This document shows, piece by piece, positions 1 to 9,577 of a stretch of DNA of 64,000 nucleotides. The stretch's first letter is position 1. Each line of letters starts with the position of its first letter. This DNA comes from Calothrix sp. NIES-2100 (GTDB lineage: Bacteria > Cyanobacteriota > Cyanobacteriia > Cyanobacteriales > Nostocaceae), in the NCBI RefSeq assembly GCF_002368195.1, contig NZ_AP018178.1:8134645-8198644 (forward strand), given 5' to 3'. The notes beneath the pieces were generated by a model, which was not told where the DNA came from, made no database searches, and was given only the letters and a program-made list of their open reading frames with translations. Position numbers and translations under genes: made by a program.

Positions 1-893
1 GGGTTAGCTTCTGTGTAACCAGGTAAAGCTTCTGGCGCTTTAGCATTGGCAAGAGTAATTGTATCCCCTACCCGCGCATCAGCTACAGCTTTAATTGCGG
101 CTGCCAAATAGCCTACTTCCCCGGCGTGGAGTTCGTTAACTTGCTTTTGCGTCGGAGAGAGAACGCCTAACTCGTCAATTTCATATTCTTTCTCAGAAGC
201 CATTAAATAAATGCGATCGCCTTTTTTGACGCTACCATCCATTACCCGGAAGTAAACAATCACTCCCCGGTAGCTGTCGTAGTAGCTATCAAAAATTAAC
301 GCCCGTAAGCGTTGATCTACAGTATTGGGGGCTGGCGGTATGCGCTCGACAATTGTTTCTAAAATTTCATCAATGCCAATACCTTCTTTGGCTGAGGCTA
401 AAATCGCACCACTGCAATCTAAACCAATAATTTCTTCAATTTCGCCGATAACTCTGTCTGGTTCTGCTCCTGGTAAGTCGATTTTATTCAACACCGGGAT
501 AATTTCCAGATTATGTTCCAGCGCCAAGTAGACATTAGCCAAAGTTTGCGCTTCTACGCCTTGGGAAGCATCTACCACTAACAGCGCCCCTTCGCAAGCA
601 GCAAGAGAGCGTGACACCTCATAAGAAAAATCAACATGTCCCGGCGTATCAATTAAATTCAGCACATACTGCTGACCATCTTTAGCCGTGTAGTTCATCC
701 GGGCAGCTTGCAGCTTAATGGTAATGCCGCGCTCCCGTTCCAGATCCATATTATCGAGAAACTGTTCCTTCATCTGCCGATCTTCAACAGTACCAGTAGC
801 TTGGAGTAAGCGATCGGCAAGGGTGGATTTCCCGTGGTCGATGTGAGCAATAATACAAAAATTGCGAATGCGAACTGCGGGAACGTCAGTCAT
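1..893 (-). CDS. lepA: Translation elongation factor 4 (LepA), 5' part only
   Basis: The reverse strand encodes the N-terminal ~297 residues of a translational GTPase and runs off the left edge of the window, so the 3' half is missing. It begins MTDVPAVRIRNFCIIAHIDH, followed by the G1 motif AHIDHGKST, the switch I segment RERGITIK, the G3 motif DTPGHVDFSYEV and the G4 motif NKIDLPGA. The sequence ERIPPAPN followed by a beta-barrel domain is typical of LepA/EF4 rather than EF-G. LepA is a ribosome-associated GTPase involved in back-translocation or late 30S maturation. ATG at 891-893 is chosen because it gives the usual short N-terminus. Identity is confident; only the C-terminal domains cannot be seen. 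Confidence 0.95.
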   Translation of the reverse strand, partial: MTDVPAVRIRNFCIIAHIDHGKSTLADRLLQATGTVEDRQMKEQFLDNMDLERERGITIKLQAARMNYTAKDGQQYVLNLIDTPGHVDFSYEVSRSLAACEGALLVVDASQGVEAQTLANVYLALEHNLEIIPVLNKIDLPGAEPDRVIGEIEEIIGLDCSGAILASAKEGIGIDEILETIVERIPPAPNTVDQRLRALIFDSYYDSYRGVIVYFRVMDGSVKKGDRIYLMASEKEYEIDELGVLSPTQKQVNELHAGEVGYLAAAIKAVADARVGDTITLANAKAPEALPGYTEAN

Positions 894-1580
894 ATACTAT
901 TTTTGCTGAAAAAGCAACCAAGGTAGAGAGAGCAATTTACTTAATGTATTTTAATGCTTTATTAGTCAATGGTCAGTTGTCAGTTGTCATTTGTTATTGG
1001 GCATGGGGCATTGGGCATTGGGCATGGGGCATTGGGCAATAGTCATTTGTCCTCCTTGTCGCCTTCCGCGTCACCGCGTTACCTTGTCTCCATCATCTCT
1101 AGGACTGAGGCAATATGTGACCGAAAACCTTATTCTTGCGTTGCTCCCTTTCAGGAATTACCGCTACTTTCGTTCTGTTTTGCGTAAGTTCCGATCTCCC
1201 TCATCCCCCTCATCTCCCTCATCTCCCTTATCCCTTGTCCCGCCACAAGCCCAATGCCCCAATAAAAGTCTATTGTTCGCTGCTGGTATTGATCAACTAG
1301 AAGCGTACAATAAATATGTATAAGTAGATAGTGTAGAGCTATTGGGTAATTCAACCTGTAATCGCTCGTAACGATTGATTTACTGACAAAACTTTATTAG
1401 CTATTTTCTGGTAAATTCCCAGAAAACCTCTACTTGTATGCAGCGGCTGTTAATTTGGTAAGATTTCGGGGAACTATGTAACTATAAATTTTTGCATTTG
1501 TTTCAGTAACTTAATCCCCAATCCATAATAGAACTGCTTGATAAAGCTTTTGAACCCAAAATTCCTGAGTATATAAACCT
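894..1580. other. Intergenic region, no supported gene
   Basis: About 690 bp between lepA and a small plus-strand gene. The first part carries low-complexity short repeats (GTCAGTT, TTGGGCAT and ATCTCCCTC types). The rest is AT-rich with no convincing reading frame. The open frames here are repeat-driven and have no protein-like composition. Confidence 0.6.
966..1050. repeat. Short tandem repeats of GTCAGTT/GGGCATT type
   Basis: Direct heptamer-like repeats: GTCAGTT twice, then GGCATTGG/GGCATGGG units about six times. They belong to the short tandemly repeated repetitive sequences common between genes of heterocystous cyanobacteria. Confidence 0.75.
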
Positions 1581-1817
1581 ATGAATATGAAAGAAAAACC
1601 TACCGATGCGGAACACAGACAAGTCGATAAGGTAGAAATTGCTGTCCGCTTAGACTCCGAGTTAGTAGAGCAAATTCAGCATTTAACCAATGACCCTAGT
1701 AAAGTGATTGAAGTAGCGATTCGGCAATGGTTACGAGGTGAAGTTCCTAGAGACGACGAACTGACGCGTACTCCTATGCGCGCTCCTATTCCACCCAGGG
1801 GAGAATGGAATGATTAA
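1581..1817 (+). CDS. Small ribbon-helix-helix-like protein (possible antitoxin), 78 aa
   Basis: A 78-residue acidic protein. Residues 20-52 (VEIAVRLDSELVEQIQHLTN followed by a helix ending IRQWLRGE) have the strand-helix-helix pattern of CopG/CcdA-type ribbon-helix-helix DNA-binding proteins. The C-terminus is short, proline/arginine-rich and probably disordered (MRAPIPPRGEWND). Such proteins are often antitoxins, but no toxin gene follows: the next gene is a histidine kinase. It may be an orphan antitoxin or a small transcription regulator. The function is inferred from fold pattern only. Confidence 0.6.
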   Translation: MNMKEKPTDAEHRQVDKVEIAVRLDSELVEQIQHLTNDPSKVIEVAIRQWLRGEVPRDDELTRTPMRAPIPPRGEWND

Positions 1818-1956
1818 AAATTTATAAGTAAATTGTAAATATAAAATCAAAAGATTGTAAAGTTTGCCACTTTGGCCTATAGAATTGCCAAAACTCCACA
1901 CTCAGGGCTTCAAAGCTGTAATAATTTATGCCAAACTTTAAGCAGCTTTAGTGATC

Positions 1957-3750
1957 ATGTTGTCGGCTGCTATTTGTCTATCCAACTTGATAATGACTAT
2001 TACTGCCAATTCTCAATTGCTGAACTTATTCTCCCAGAATCGAAAAGCTATTAATACTCAGACTGATTACATGCTACCAACTCAAGGAGCGGAGTTGGTA
2101 TATACACAAGATGGGTCAGGACGTTACCTGACTTTTTATTGGCAGCACAGTGAAGTTCTGGGATTAAATCCTGATGACATAGTTGATGAGTTCGATAATA
2201 AGCAGACCTTTTTCCCAGTGGATAAGGTTGCCTATTTGGAACGAGTACAGCAGATTTTGACAAGTTTAGTGCCAGAAAAATTGCAGTGTTGGTTTAGTTA
2301 TGGCCAGGAGTTATTTGAGTTGGAGTTGGCGATCGCTCCGATTATGCCAAAGTTGGGTAAAGCTGCTACAACTGTTTTGGTCATGGGACGCTTAGTGCAA
2401 GCTAAAGTCAACAGCGCGACAATCGATGCGATGGCGACAAAAGCTACACAGACAGATTTAGCTGAACGCTCGCAGCAACACCAGAAACTGGTGACTAGAA
2501 TTACCAAAAATATTCGCCGCAATCTGGATCTCGACATTATTTGGCAACAAACAGTTGATAGTTTGGGGAAAGTGCTGCGGCTAGAACACTGTATTATTTG
2601 TTCCTACCAGCCTTCTTGCCCAAAAGTGCAGGTGAAAGCACAGTATCACCAGCAAGAAAGCACACTCGTACTGAGTCAAGAAATAGATCTAGCTTCTCAC
2701 CCTGCTTTTGCTCAAGCTTTGGCAACTTTAGAACCGATGGTGATGGAAGGACATAATACACTATGTCCGCAACAGAAAGTTTTAGTGGTAGCCACATCCT
2801 ATCAAGACCAAGCCAATGGATTGGTAGCTTTGAGTTTGCGAGATGAATGCTACCCATTGACAGAATCGGAAATCGAACTAGCCAAAGAGGTAGCAGATCA
2901 GCTGGGAACAGCGATCGCTCATGCTACTTTATACAAAGAACTGGAAGCAGCTCGGCAAAAAGCCGAAGATGCTTCCCGTCTCAAAAGCGAGTTTCTGGCT
3001 AACGTATCCCATGAAATTCGTACCCCCCTCAATGGCATGATTGGTTTTTTGAAGCTGATTTTGGAGGGTATGGCAGATGATCCAGAAGAACAAGATCAGT
3101 TTCTCAAAGAAGCTCACCACTTATCAATTCACCTACTGAATATCATCAACGATATCTTGGACATTGCCAAAATCGAAGCTGGCAAAATGGAGCTAGATTG
3201 CGCTCCAGTCCAATTAGCTGAGTTATTTAGTGATGTAGACAATTTTATGCGTCCTCAAGCCCAGATGAGAAACTTGAGCTTCCAGATGCAATTACCGAAT
3301 ACATCAGATGAAATTATTGTTCAAGGTAACTACCAACGGCTGCTTCAGGTGATGCTCAATTTGGTGGGTAATGCAATTAAATTTACCCAAGAAGGTGGTA
3401 TTACTATCAGTGCCGATATCGTCATTAAAAAGGCAAAATTTCAAGAACAGCAATATCCCGGTATGGTGAGAGTGCGCGTAGCAGATACTGGTATTGGTGT
3501 ATCTTTAGACAAGCAAGACAAACTATTTCAATTATTTTCCCAAGTTGATGGCTCTCGCACCCGCCAATATGGAGGCACAGGTTTGGGATTGGCAATCTCA
3601 CAAAAGCTAGTAGAGGCAATGGGTGGTGAGGTACACTTTTACAGTCTGGGTGAGGGACTTGGCTCAACAGTCACATTTACAGTACCCCTGTATCAACAAC
3701 CGGTAATTGTTTCCACTAGTGACAACGATTTCCAAAATATCATCTGTTAG
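1957..3750 (+). CDS. GAF-containing sensor histidine kinase
   Basis: About 597 residues. Residues ~45-150 look like a PAS-type sensor (WQHSEVLGLNPDDIVDEF). Residues ~165-325 form a degenerate GAF domain (NIRRNLDLDIIWQQTVDSLG to AHATLYKELE) with no cyanobacteriochrome cysteine pair. A HisKA domain follows with the phospho-acceptor in NVSHEIRTPLNG (His ~352), then a HATPase_c domain with N box NLVGNAIKFT, G1 VADTGIGVS and G2 GGTGLGLAIS. There is no receiver domain, so it should phosphorylate a separate response regulator. Possible starts are GTG 1951, ATG 1957, ATG 1993 and ATG 2071; none has a clear Shine-Dalgarno sequence, so the start is uncertain. It is probably cytoplasmic, as no transmembrane segment is evident. 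The signal it senses is unknown. Confidence 0.85.
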   Translation: MLSAAICLSNLIMTITANSQLLNLFSQNRKAINTQTDYMLPTQGAELVYTQDGSGRYLTFYWQHSEVLGLNPDDIVDEFDNKQTFFPVDKVAYLERVQQILTSLVPEKLQCWFSYGQELFELELAIAPIMPKLGKAATTVLVMGRLVQAKVNSATIDAMATKATQTDLAERSQQHQKLVTRITKNIRRNLDLDIIWQQTVDSLGKVLRLEHCIICSYQPSCPKVQVKAQYHQQESTLVLSQEIDLASHPAFAQALATLEPMVMEGHNTLCPQQKVLVVATSYQDQANGLVALSLRDECYPLTESEIELAKEVADQLGTAIAHATLYKELEAARQKAEDASRLKSEFLANVSHEIRTPLNGMIGFLKLILEGMADDPEEQDQFLKEAHHLSIHLLNIINDILDIAKIEAGKMELDCAPVQLAELFSDVDNFMRPQAQMRNLSFQMQLPNTSDEIIVQGNYQRLLQVMLNLVGNAIKFTQEGGITISADIVIKKAKFQEQQYPGMVRVRVADTGIGVSLDKQDKLFQLFSQVDGSRTRQYGGTGLGLAISQKLVEAMGGEVHFYSLGEGLGSTVTFTVPLYQQPVIVSTSDNDFQNIIC

Positions 3751-4088
3751 TCAAGGGTTGTGGGAATTAATTTTGCTAGTACTGCTCGACAAAAATTAAA
3801 AATCAAAAATCAAAAATTAAAACAATTTTATTTTGGGCTTTGGCGCTATTTTCCGCACAATTATCCCGTAATTATACAACGCCATATTTTCAATTACTTA
3901 GCCTTGGTATATTTAAAAGTTATCACAAACAGACAACTGGTTACTAATAACCAACAACTAGCTGCAATTAGATCTAGGATCGTTTTAACAAAAAGAAATA
4001 AAATGTTGGGAACTAGCTTTTTAGTTGTGCGTTAGCTCCACTATAGACTAATTACCCATGCCCTCAGTTAATTTACAGGTCTAAAACT
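3751..4088. other. Intergenic region, AT-rich
   Basis: About 340 bp between the histidine kinase and the Nfu gene. It includes ATCAAAAATTAAA-like direct repeats near 3797-3825. An open frame spans part of it but its product is repeat-like, so no gene is called. The promoter of the Nfu gene presumably lies here, but no convincing -35/-10 pair was identified. Confidence 0.5.
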
Positions 4089-4319
4089 ATGGAACTGACA
4101 ATTGAAAACGTGGAAACAGTATTGGATGAAATGCGCCCTTATCTGATATCTGATGGCGGTAACGTCGAAGTAGTAGAACTGGATGGGCCTGTAGTCAAAC
4201 TGCGGCTGCAAGGAGCCTGTGGTTCTTGTCCTAGCTCTACCATGACCTTAAGAATGGGTATTGAGCGCCGCCTGCGGGAAATGATTCCCGAAATTGCTGA
4301 AGTTGAGCAAGTTATGTAG
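4089..4319 (+). CDS. Nfu-type iron-sulfur cluster scaffold (NifU C-terminal domain), 76 aa
   Basis: A complete stand-alone NifU C-terminal-domain protein. It has the family pattern of an N-terminal helix (VLDEMRPYLISDGGNVEVVE), beta strands (VKLRLQGACGSCPSSTMTL) and a C-terminal helix. The CGSC motif supplies the two cysteines that bind a [4Fe-4S] or [2Fe-2S] cluster in a homodimer. Cyanobacterial Nfu proteins of this size are the main Fe-S scaffold or carrier and are essential for photosystem I cluster supply. The length (76 aa) fits the family exactly. The gene is monocistronic here, with a repeat-filled spacer before the next gene. Confidence 0.93.
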   Translation: MELTIENVETVLDEMRPYLISDGGNVEVVELDGPVVKLRLQGACGSCPSSTMTLRMGIERRLREMIPEIAEVEQVM

Positions 4320-4505
4320 GGACTAGGAGACTAGAGGCTAGGGACTAGGGACTAGGGGGATGAGGGGGACAAGGAGGACAACTGAGTTTTGACTTTTGCC
4401 CCATGTCCCATGTCCCATGCCCCATGCCCCATGACGCCACTTGCTTCAAGCCGGGAAACCCGTCCAACGCAGTGGCTCCCCCATGCCCCATGCCCAATAC
4501 CCCAT
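4320..4505. repeat. GACTAGG and CCCATGC short tandem repeats
   Basis: The spacer after the Nfu gene holds repeated GGGACTAGG units (4319-4356), a purine-rich stretch and repeated CCCATGTC/CCCATGCC units (4400-4432), with more copies at 4480-4505. The repeats create an artificial in-frame extension of the next gene, which argues for that gene's later start. Confidence 0.75.
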
Positions 4506-4513
4506 CATTCCCT

Positions 4514-6748
4514 ATGACCCAACCTCTTTACGTCGCCTTTATTTGGCATCAACATCAGCCGCTGTACAAATCTCCTGACAGCGGCGTTTCGCTATCTTCC
4601 AGCCAACAGTACCGCTTACCTTGGGTCAGGTTGCATGGCACCAAGGATTATCTAGATTTGGTGTTACTCCTAGAAAAGTATCCTAAGTTACACCAAACCG
4701 TGAATCTGGTTCCCTCTTTGATATTGCAACTGGAAGATTACATTGCGGGTACGGCTTTAGATCCTTATCTCACCGCCAGTTTGACACCAGTCGAACAACT
4801 AACTCAGCCACAGCGGGAATTTATTGTCCAACACTTTTTTGATGCCAATCACCACACCCTGATTGATCCCCATCCCCGCTATAGCCAGTTGTATCATCAA
4901 AGGCAAGAATACGGTCAACCTTGGTGTTTGGAAAATTGGCAACAGCAAGATTACAGTGATTTGCTAGCTTGGCACAATCTGGCGTGGATTGACCCACTGT
5001 TTTGGGATGACCCAGAAATTGCCGGGTGGTTAAAACAAGGTCGAAATTTTACTTTAAGCGATCGCCAGCGCATTTATTCCAAACAACGAGAAATCCTCAG
5101 CCGCATTATTCCCCAACACCGGAAAATGCAAGCAGCAGGGCAGCTAGAAGTCACAACCACTCCCTACACCCACCCGATTTTGCCCTTACTAGCTGATACT
5201 AATGCCGGTCGGGTAGCTGTACCGCACATGAATCTGCCACAACAAAGATTTCAGTGGGCAGAAGACATTCCCCGTCACTTGCAAAAAGCTTGGAATTTGT
5301 ATACAGACCGCTTTGGACAGGAACCACGCGGTTTATGGCCTTCCGAACAGTCAGTTAGTCCAGCGATATTACCGTATATTATAAAACAAGGATTTAAGTG
5401 GATTTGCTCAGATGAAGCTGTCCTAGGATGGACGCTTAAGCACTTTTTCCATCGCGATGGGGCGGGGAATGTAGAGGAACCAGAATTACTCTATCGACCC
5501 TACCGCCTACAAACAAGAGCAGGTGATTTGGCAATTGTCTTTCGCGATCATAGATTATCAGATTTGATTGGCTTCACTTACGGAGCAATGCCAGCAAAAC
5601 AAGCAGCCGCCAACTTAGTCGGACACCTGCAAGCGATCGCTAAAATGCAAAGAGAGCGGCAAAGTGAACAACCTTGGTTAGTCACCATTGCTTTAGACGG
5701 CGAAAATTGCTGGGAATTTTATCCTCAAGACGGTAAACCCTTCCTGGAAGCCCTATATCAAAGTCTAGAGCTAGAACCTCACTTAAAACTCGTCACTGTC
5801 TCCGAATTTCTCGAAAAATTCCCTGCCACAGCAACTATCCCCGGCGAACAACTCCATAGCGGTTCTTGGGTAGATGGTAGTTTTACCACCTGGATTGGCG
5901 ATCCTGTGAAAAATCGTGCTTGGGACTACCTGACACAAGCCAGAGAAACCCTAGCCTCTCACCCAGAAGCTACAGAAGAAAATAACCCAGAAGCATGGGA
6001 AGCATTGTACGCTGCTGAAGGTTCCGACTGGTTCTGGTGGTTCGGCGAAGGACATTCCTCAAATCAAGATGCAATTTTTGACCAGTTGTTTCGGGAACAT
6101 CTCTATGGCATTTACAAAGCCTTAAATGAACCTGTACCCCCATATCTTAAACAACCACTGGAGGTACATGCAGCCCAAGCAGACCATAGCCCACAAGGGT
6201 TTATTCATCCGATTATTGATGGTAAGGGTGATGAACAGGACTGGGACAAAGCCGGACGCTTAGAAATAGGCGGAGCCAGGGGAACAATGCACAGCAGCAG
6301 TCCCGTTCAGCGACTCTGGTATGGGGTAGATCACCTCAATTTTTATTTGCGGATGGACTTAAAAAGCGGCATTTTTCCAGGGCGAGGTTTGCCATCAGAA
6401 TTGAACTTGCTATGGTTCTATCCTGAAAAAACCATGCTTAATAGTCCAATTCCCTTGGCAGAAGTGCCCGATGGCGCGCCACTAAATTACTTATTTCACC
6501 ACCATCTGGAAATTAACTTATTAACACAATCGATTCAGTTTCGCGAAGCGGGAGAGAATTATCAATGGCACCCCCGGTTTAGCCGCGCTCAAGTTGCTTT
6601 TAATACTTGTTTAGAAATAGCAGTGCCCTGGGCAGATTTACAAGTTCCGCCCGATTACCCACTGCGTCTGATTTTTGTGTTGTCAGATGATGGCAGATTT
6701 GACAGCTATCTGCCGGAAAATGCTTTAATTCCGATAGAAGTTCCTTAA
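4514..6748 (+). CDS. Glycoside hydrolase family 57 protein
   Basis: 744 residues from the ATG at 4514. The frame is open 37 codons further upstream, but that part only translates the CCCATGCC repeats. The GH57 (beta/alpha)7 barrel starts at once with LYVAFIWHQHQPLY. The nucleophile region GLWPSEQSVSP (Glu ~278) and the acid/base region ALDGENCWEFYP (Asp ~395) are both present, so the enzyme should be active. The C-terminal ~170 residues (HPIIDGKGDEQDWDKA to the end) resemble a glucodextranase-type beta-sandwich domain. GH57 enzymes act on alpha-glucans (amylase, 4-alpha-glucanotransferase or branching activities), and in cyanobacteria they are linked to glycogen metabolism. There is no signal peptide, so it is probably cytosolic. 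The exact substrate cannot be read from the sequence. Confidence 0.88.
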   Translation: MTQPLYVAFIWHQHQPLYKSPDSGVSLSSSQQYRLPWVRLHGTKDYLDLVLLLEKYPKLHQTVNLVPSLILQLEDYIAGTALDPYLTASLTPVEQLTQPQREFIVQHFFDANHHTLIDPHPRYSQLYHQRQEYGQPWCLENWQQQDYSDLLAWHNLAWIDPLFWDDPEIAGWLKQGRNFTLSDRQRIYSKQREILSRIIPQHRKMQAAGQLEVTTTPYTHPILPLLADTNAGRVAVPHMNLPQQRFQWAEDIPRHLQKAWNLYTDRFGQEPRGLWPSEQSVSPAILPYIIKQGFKWICSDEAVLGWTLKHFFHRDGAGNVEEPELLYRPYRLQTRAGDLAIVFRDHRLSDLIGFTYGAMPAKQAAANLVGHLQAIAKMQRERQSEQPWLVTIALDGENCWEFYPQDGKPFLEALYQSLELEPHLKLVTVSEFLEKFPATATIPGEQLHSGSWVDGSFTTWIGDPVKNRAWDYLTQARETLASHPEATEENNPEAWEALYAAEGSDWFWWFGEGHSSNQDAIFDQLFREHLYGIYKALNEPVPPYLKQPLEVHAAQADHSPQGFIHPIIDGKGDEQDWDKAGRLEIGGARGTMHSSSPVQRLWYGVDHLNFYLRMDLKSGIFPGRGLPSELNLLWFYPEKTMLNSPIPLAEVPDGAPLNYLFHHHLEINLLTQSIQFREAGENYQWHPRFSRAQVAFNTCLEIAVPWADLQVPPDYPLRLIFVLSDDGRFDSYLPENALIPIEVP

Positions 6749-6762
6749 GCGATCGCAAAATT

Positions 6763-6792
6763 CCCCACCCTGAATTTATTCATAGGGTGGGG
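6763..6792 (+). terminator. Hairpin after the GH57 gene
   Basis: A perfect 9-bp inverted repeat, CCCCACCCT/AGGGTGGGG, with a 12-nt loop, 15 nt after the GH57 stop codon. There is no long U-run after it (TTAATGTG), so it may act as a weak terminator or an mRNA 3' stabiliser. It lies directly before the HEAT-repeat gene. Confidence 0.55.
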
Positions 6793-6814
6793 TTAATGTG
6801 ATTTGATACACACC

Positions 6815-7492
6815 ATGAACCAACCCAGCCTAGAACAAATTGCCACACAGTTGAATAGCTCAAATGTGAGCGAGCGTATTTTAGCCATGATTGAACTGCA
6901 AAAAGAGACAATGCCTGTCTCTGATGCTTATCCTCTCATCAAACAAGCGCTCAACGATCACAACGTTCAGGTTCGGGGTATGGCTGTCTTTTCTTTGGGT
7001 ATTAAAAAGACTGCTGCAAACCGAGAAATACTAGTGAATATACTAGAATCAGACTTGGACTATAACGTGCGGGCTATGGCAGCAGGAGCGTTAGGATATT
7101 TAGAGGATAAGCAGGCTGTAGCACCGCTGCGTCGCGCTTTTTACGAAGATACCAGCTGGTTAGTGCAATTTAGTGCGGCGGTGGCTTTGGGAAATTTGAA
7201 GGATGTTCAGGCTCAAGCAGTTTTGCTAGAAGCTCTTGATAGCAACTATCCCTTACTACAAGAAGCCGCAATTATGGCTTTGGGTGAAATTGGGGCTATT
7301 GATGCTATTACTCGTCTTTTAACTTTTGTGAATGCAAATGACTGGATGCTGCGAAAACGCCTAGCAGAAGCTTTGGGTAATCTTCCCGATTCCCAAACTC
7401 AAGCCGCACTGAATTATTTGCAGCAAGATAGTCATCCGCTGGTAGCCGAAGCCGCTAAGCATTCGCTGCAACAATTAGCGAAATTGCTTTAA
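6815..7492 (+). CDS. PBS-lyase-type HEAT-repeat protein (NblB/CpcE-F superfamily)
   Basis: 225 residues made almost wholly of HEAT-like repeats of ~31 residues (VRGMAVFSLG, VRAMAAGALGYL, VQFSAAVALGNL, LQEAAIMALGEIG, LRKRLAEALGNL, VAEAAKHSLQQL). The all-helical solenoid is the fold of bilin lyases/isomerases of the CpcE/F type and of NblB, which takes part in phycobilisome degradation. A TTG-initiated frame opens 12 nt earlier, but ATG 6815 is the natural start. The last 182 bp recur at 9921-10102 with only four differences. Its closeness to a phycobilisome-globin gene, once the intervening insertion is discounted, supports a pigment-protein role. Lyase activity as opposed to NblB-like function cannot be decided. 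Confidence 0.75.
   Translation: MNQPSLEQIATQLNSSNVSERILAMIELQKETMPVSDAYPLIKQALNDHNVQVRGMAVFSLGIKKTAANREILVNILESDLDYNVRAMAAGALGYLEDKQAVAPLRRAFYEDTSWLVQFSAAVALGNLKDVQAQAVLLEALDSNYPLLQEAAIMALGEIGAIDAITRLLTFVNANDWMLRKRLAEALGNLPDSQTQAALNYLQQDSHPLVAEAAKHSLQQLAKLL
7311..7492 (+). repeat. 182-bp direct repeat, copy A (3' end of HEAT gene)
   Basis: This segment matches 9921-10102 at 178 of 182 positions by direct comparison, including the stop codon. The two copies have the same orientation and bracket the membrane Ser/Thr kinase gene. Confidence 0.95.
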
Positions 7493-7573
7493 CAATTAAT
7501 TACTGATTCATAATTTGTAATTCTAGGATTTAATTTACCGAAAACTCAACATAATTAAGGTCGGCACAACTAG

Positions 7574-9577
7574 TTATGGTTGAATCAAATATTTCTTACG
7601 CTCTAATTGCCGATATTTAGAAATTGCTTTAAGTCGATTTAGTGGTGAGTATATAAGGAGAAATACTAATAAAACAAAATTGACAATAATCACTCCCAAA
7701 AAAAATGAATTAGTTAATTTTATAAAAAACCATAGTCCAAGATTAAGACCTAAAGTACTTGATAACAGTGTAACAGACCAAGCTATTTTTAATGTAAATC
7801 CTTCTCGTGATATATTATCTACTATTTCTATAAAATTTTTGCGTATATTAACTACAATGTCTATTGTGGTTTGCAATATATTTGGGAACCAAATAGGTAT
7901 GCTAATAAATGAAATTTCAATGAAAATACCAACGCATCCTTTTATTAAAAATAATATAATAATTTTACAATAATTAATCAATCCATTAAATTCATTTGTA
8001 ATATTTATTCCTCCTAGTAGCCCAACACTATAGAGGATTGCAGCAATAGCAGCAAAAGGTATGGACATGAAAAGGCCGAACAAAAGAAAGACCGCATATA
8101 TTAAACAAATAAATGGACTTAGCAATATCCATATCAGCTTCGCTACATTATTAGCACTTTGAAAACCTGCCGAATTACCCTCATATGTTATAAAATATAT
8201 TAGCCCTTTAAATAATGGACTTAACCAATTAAAAGCTACAGGTAAATACTCTACAATAATGTAACTACCAATAATACTAAAAAAAGATGCAATAATAATT
8301 GCAGTAATAATAAAAATAGGAATTTTTGTAATTTTATAAGGCAAAGGAGCAGTCTTGACTTTAAGATTTAAAATCTCGTTTTCTTTATATGAATTTGTCT
8401 GTAAAGAAATTTGTCGTTGATAAACTTTATCTGCCATTAGCTTGCTTGTATCTACAATAATTTTGTTATTTAATGAGTTACCAGCAAATTTTGTAGATGT
8501 AAAAGATATCCAAACATTTTTATTAGGCGTGAATTTTAGATCGCTATGATGTGGAACTATATGCCAGCTACCTTGTAGTAAAGTTTCGGGTATCGGGTTT
8601 GTAATATTAATGTTTTGAGTTAGCTTTTCACCTATTTTTGTAGCTGTTAATTCAATGCTATATAAGCTCAATTCAGCTTTTGGTAACACTTCTGGTAGTA
8701 CCTCATCGACCGACTGGTAGCGTTCTTTCGCAGCCTGTTTCAGCAGCTTATCTAAAACTTGTTGCAAATGTTTGTTGATAGGTTTTTTAAGATGTTTTTG
8801 CCACCTCAAGCAATTATCATCATCATATAGTTCCAGAGGGTGAATCCCCGTCAATAAATGAACACAGGTTGCACCTAAGCTGTAGAGATCGCTAGCTCGA
8901 TAAACTTTACCTCTCAATTGCTCGCTTGAAGCATATCCGATTGTACATATTTCTGTACCTGTTTTACCTGCTTTAGTTAGAGTAGACTCCTTAACGGCTC
9001 CAAAATCGATTAAAACTAATTTATTATCACTGTTTCTACGCATAATATTCTCCGGTTTAATGTCCCGATGAATAACATCGCAATCATGAACAAACTTGAG
9101 AATTGGTAGAAACTCCTGCAAAAACTCTATAATTTGTCTTGAGCTAAAAGTTCCTCCTTGTTCTAACTCTTGCAGCAAAGTCTGTCCTTCAATCAACTCC
9201 AGTATTAAATATAAATACTTTTGCTCTGTTTTACTGGCTGGTTGATTCACTTTTTCGAGACCTTGCTCTAAGTAATCAAAGAGGGTGGGAATCTGTGAGT
9301 GAATATCACCTAATTTTTTCAATTGCTTTGCTTCTAGCTCAAATAGTTCCTTAATTTTTTCATTTCCTTGATGATGTTGTAAAAGTTGCTTGATTACACA
9401 ATTATCGCCACTACGCTCATCCAAAGCTAAAAATGTTTTACCAAATCCACCTGAACCGATTAATTTAATTGCACGATAGCAGTCTTTCAAGAGCAATTTT
9501 GAGCCACAGGTTTGACAATAATTTGTTCCATAAGGGTTTTCAGGTTTATAACAATTAGAGTTTACACAATAGCTCAT
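7574..9577 (-). CDS. Zinc-ribbon Ser/Thr protein kinase with C-terminal membrane domain
   Basis: 667 residues. The N-terminus has a short zinc ribbon (CVNSNC ... CQTC). The Hanks-type kinase domain spans roughly residues 34-300: P-loop IGSGGFGKTF, catalytic loop VIHRDIKPEN, DFGAVKES, and ASSEQLRGKVYRASDLYSLG. All catalytic motifs are intact. The middle is beta-rich (~310-415), followed by several strongly hydrophobic segments (from IFIITAIIIASFFSIIGSYI onward). This predicts a cytoplasmic kinase anchored by a C-terminal multi-span membrane domain of unknown function. The gene is markedly more AT-rich than its neighbours and sits between two direct copies of the HEAT gene's 3' end, which suggests insertion by transfer or recombination. 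The zinc ribbon-kinase layout is common in filamentous cyanobacteria; the target is unknown. Confidence 0.85.
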   Translation of the reverse strand: MSYCVNSNCYKPENPYGTNYCQTCGSKLLLKDCYRAIKLIGSGGFGKTFLALDERSGDNCVIKQLLQHHQGNEKIKELFELEAKQLKKLGDIHSQIPTLFDYLEQGLEKVNQPASKTEQKYLYLILELIEGQTLLQELEQGGTFSSRQIIEFLQEFLPILKFVHDCDVIHRDIKPENIMRRNSDNKLVLIDFGAVKESTLTKAGKTGTEICTIGYASSEQLRGKVYRASDLYSLGATCVHLLTGIHPLELYDDDNCLRWQKHLKKPINKHLQQVLDKLLKQAAKERYQSVDEVLPEVLPKAELSLYSIELTATKIGEKLTQNINITNPIPETLLQGSWHIVPHHSDLKFTPNKNVWISFTSTKFAGNSLNNKIIVDTSKLMADKVYQRQISLQTNSYKENEILNLKVKTAPLPYKITKIPIFIITAIIIASFFSIIGSYIIVEYLPVAFNWLSPLFKGLIYFITYEGNSAGFQSANNVAKLIWILLSPFICLIYAVFLLFGLFMSIPFAAIAAILYSVGLLGGINITNEFNGLINYCKIIILFLIKGCVGIFIEISFISIPIWFPNILQTTIDIVVNIRKNFIEIVDNISREGFTLKIAWSVTLLSSTLGLNLGLWFFIKLTNSFFLGVIIVNFVLLVFLLIYSPLNRLKAISKYRQLERKKYLIQP

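Noticed and set aside
4403..4513. 37-codon N-terminal extension of the GH57 protein
   Set aside because: It translates CCCATGCC repeats; the family motif begins immediately after ATG 4514.
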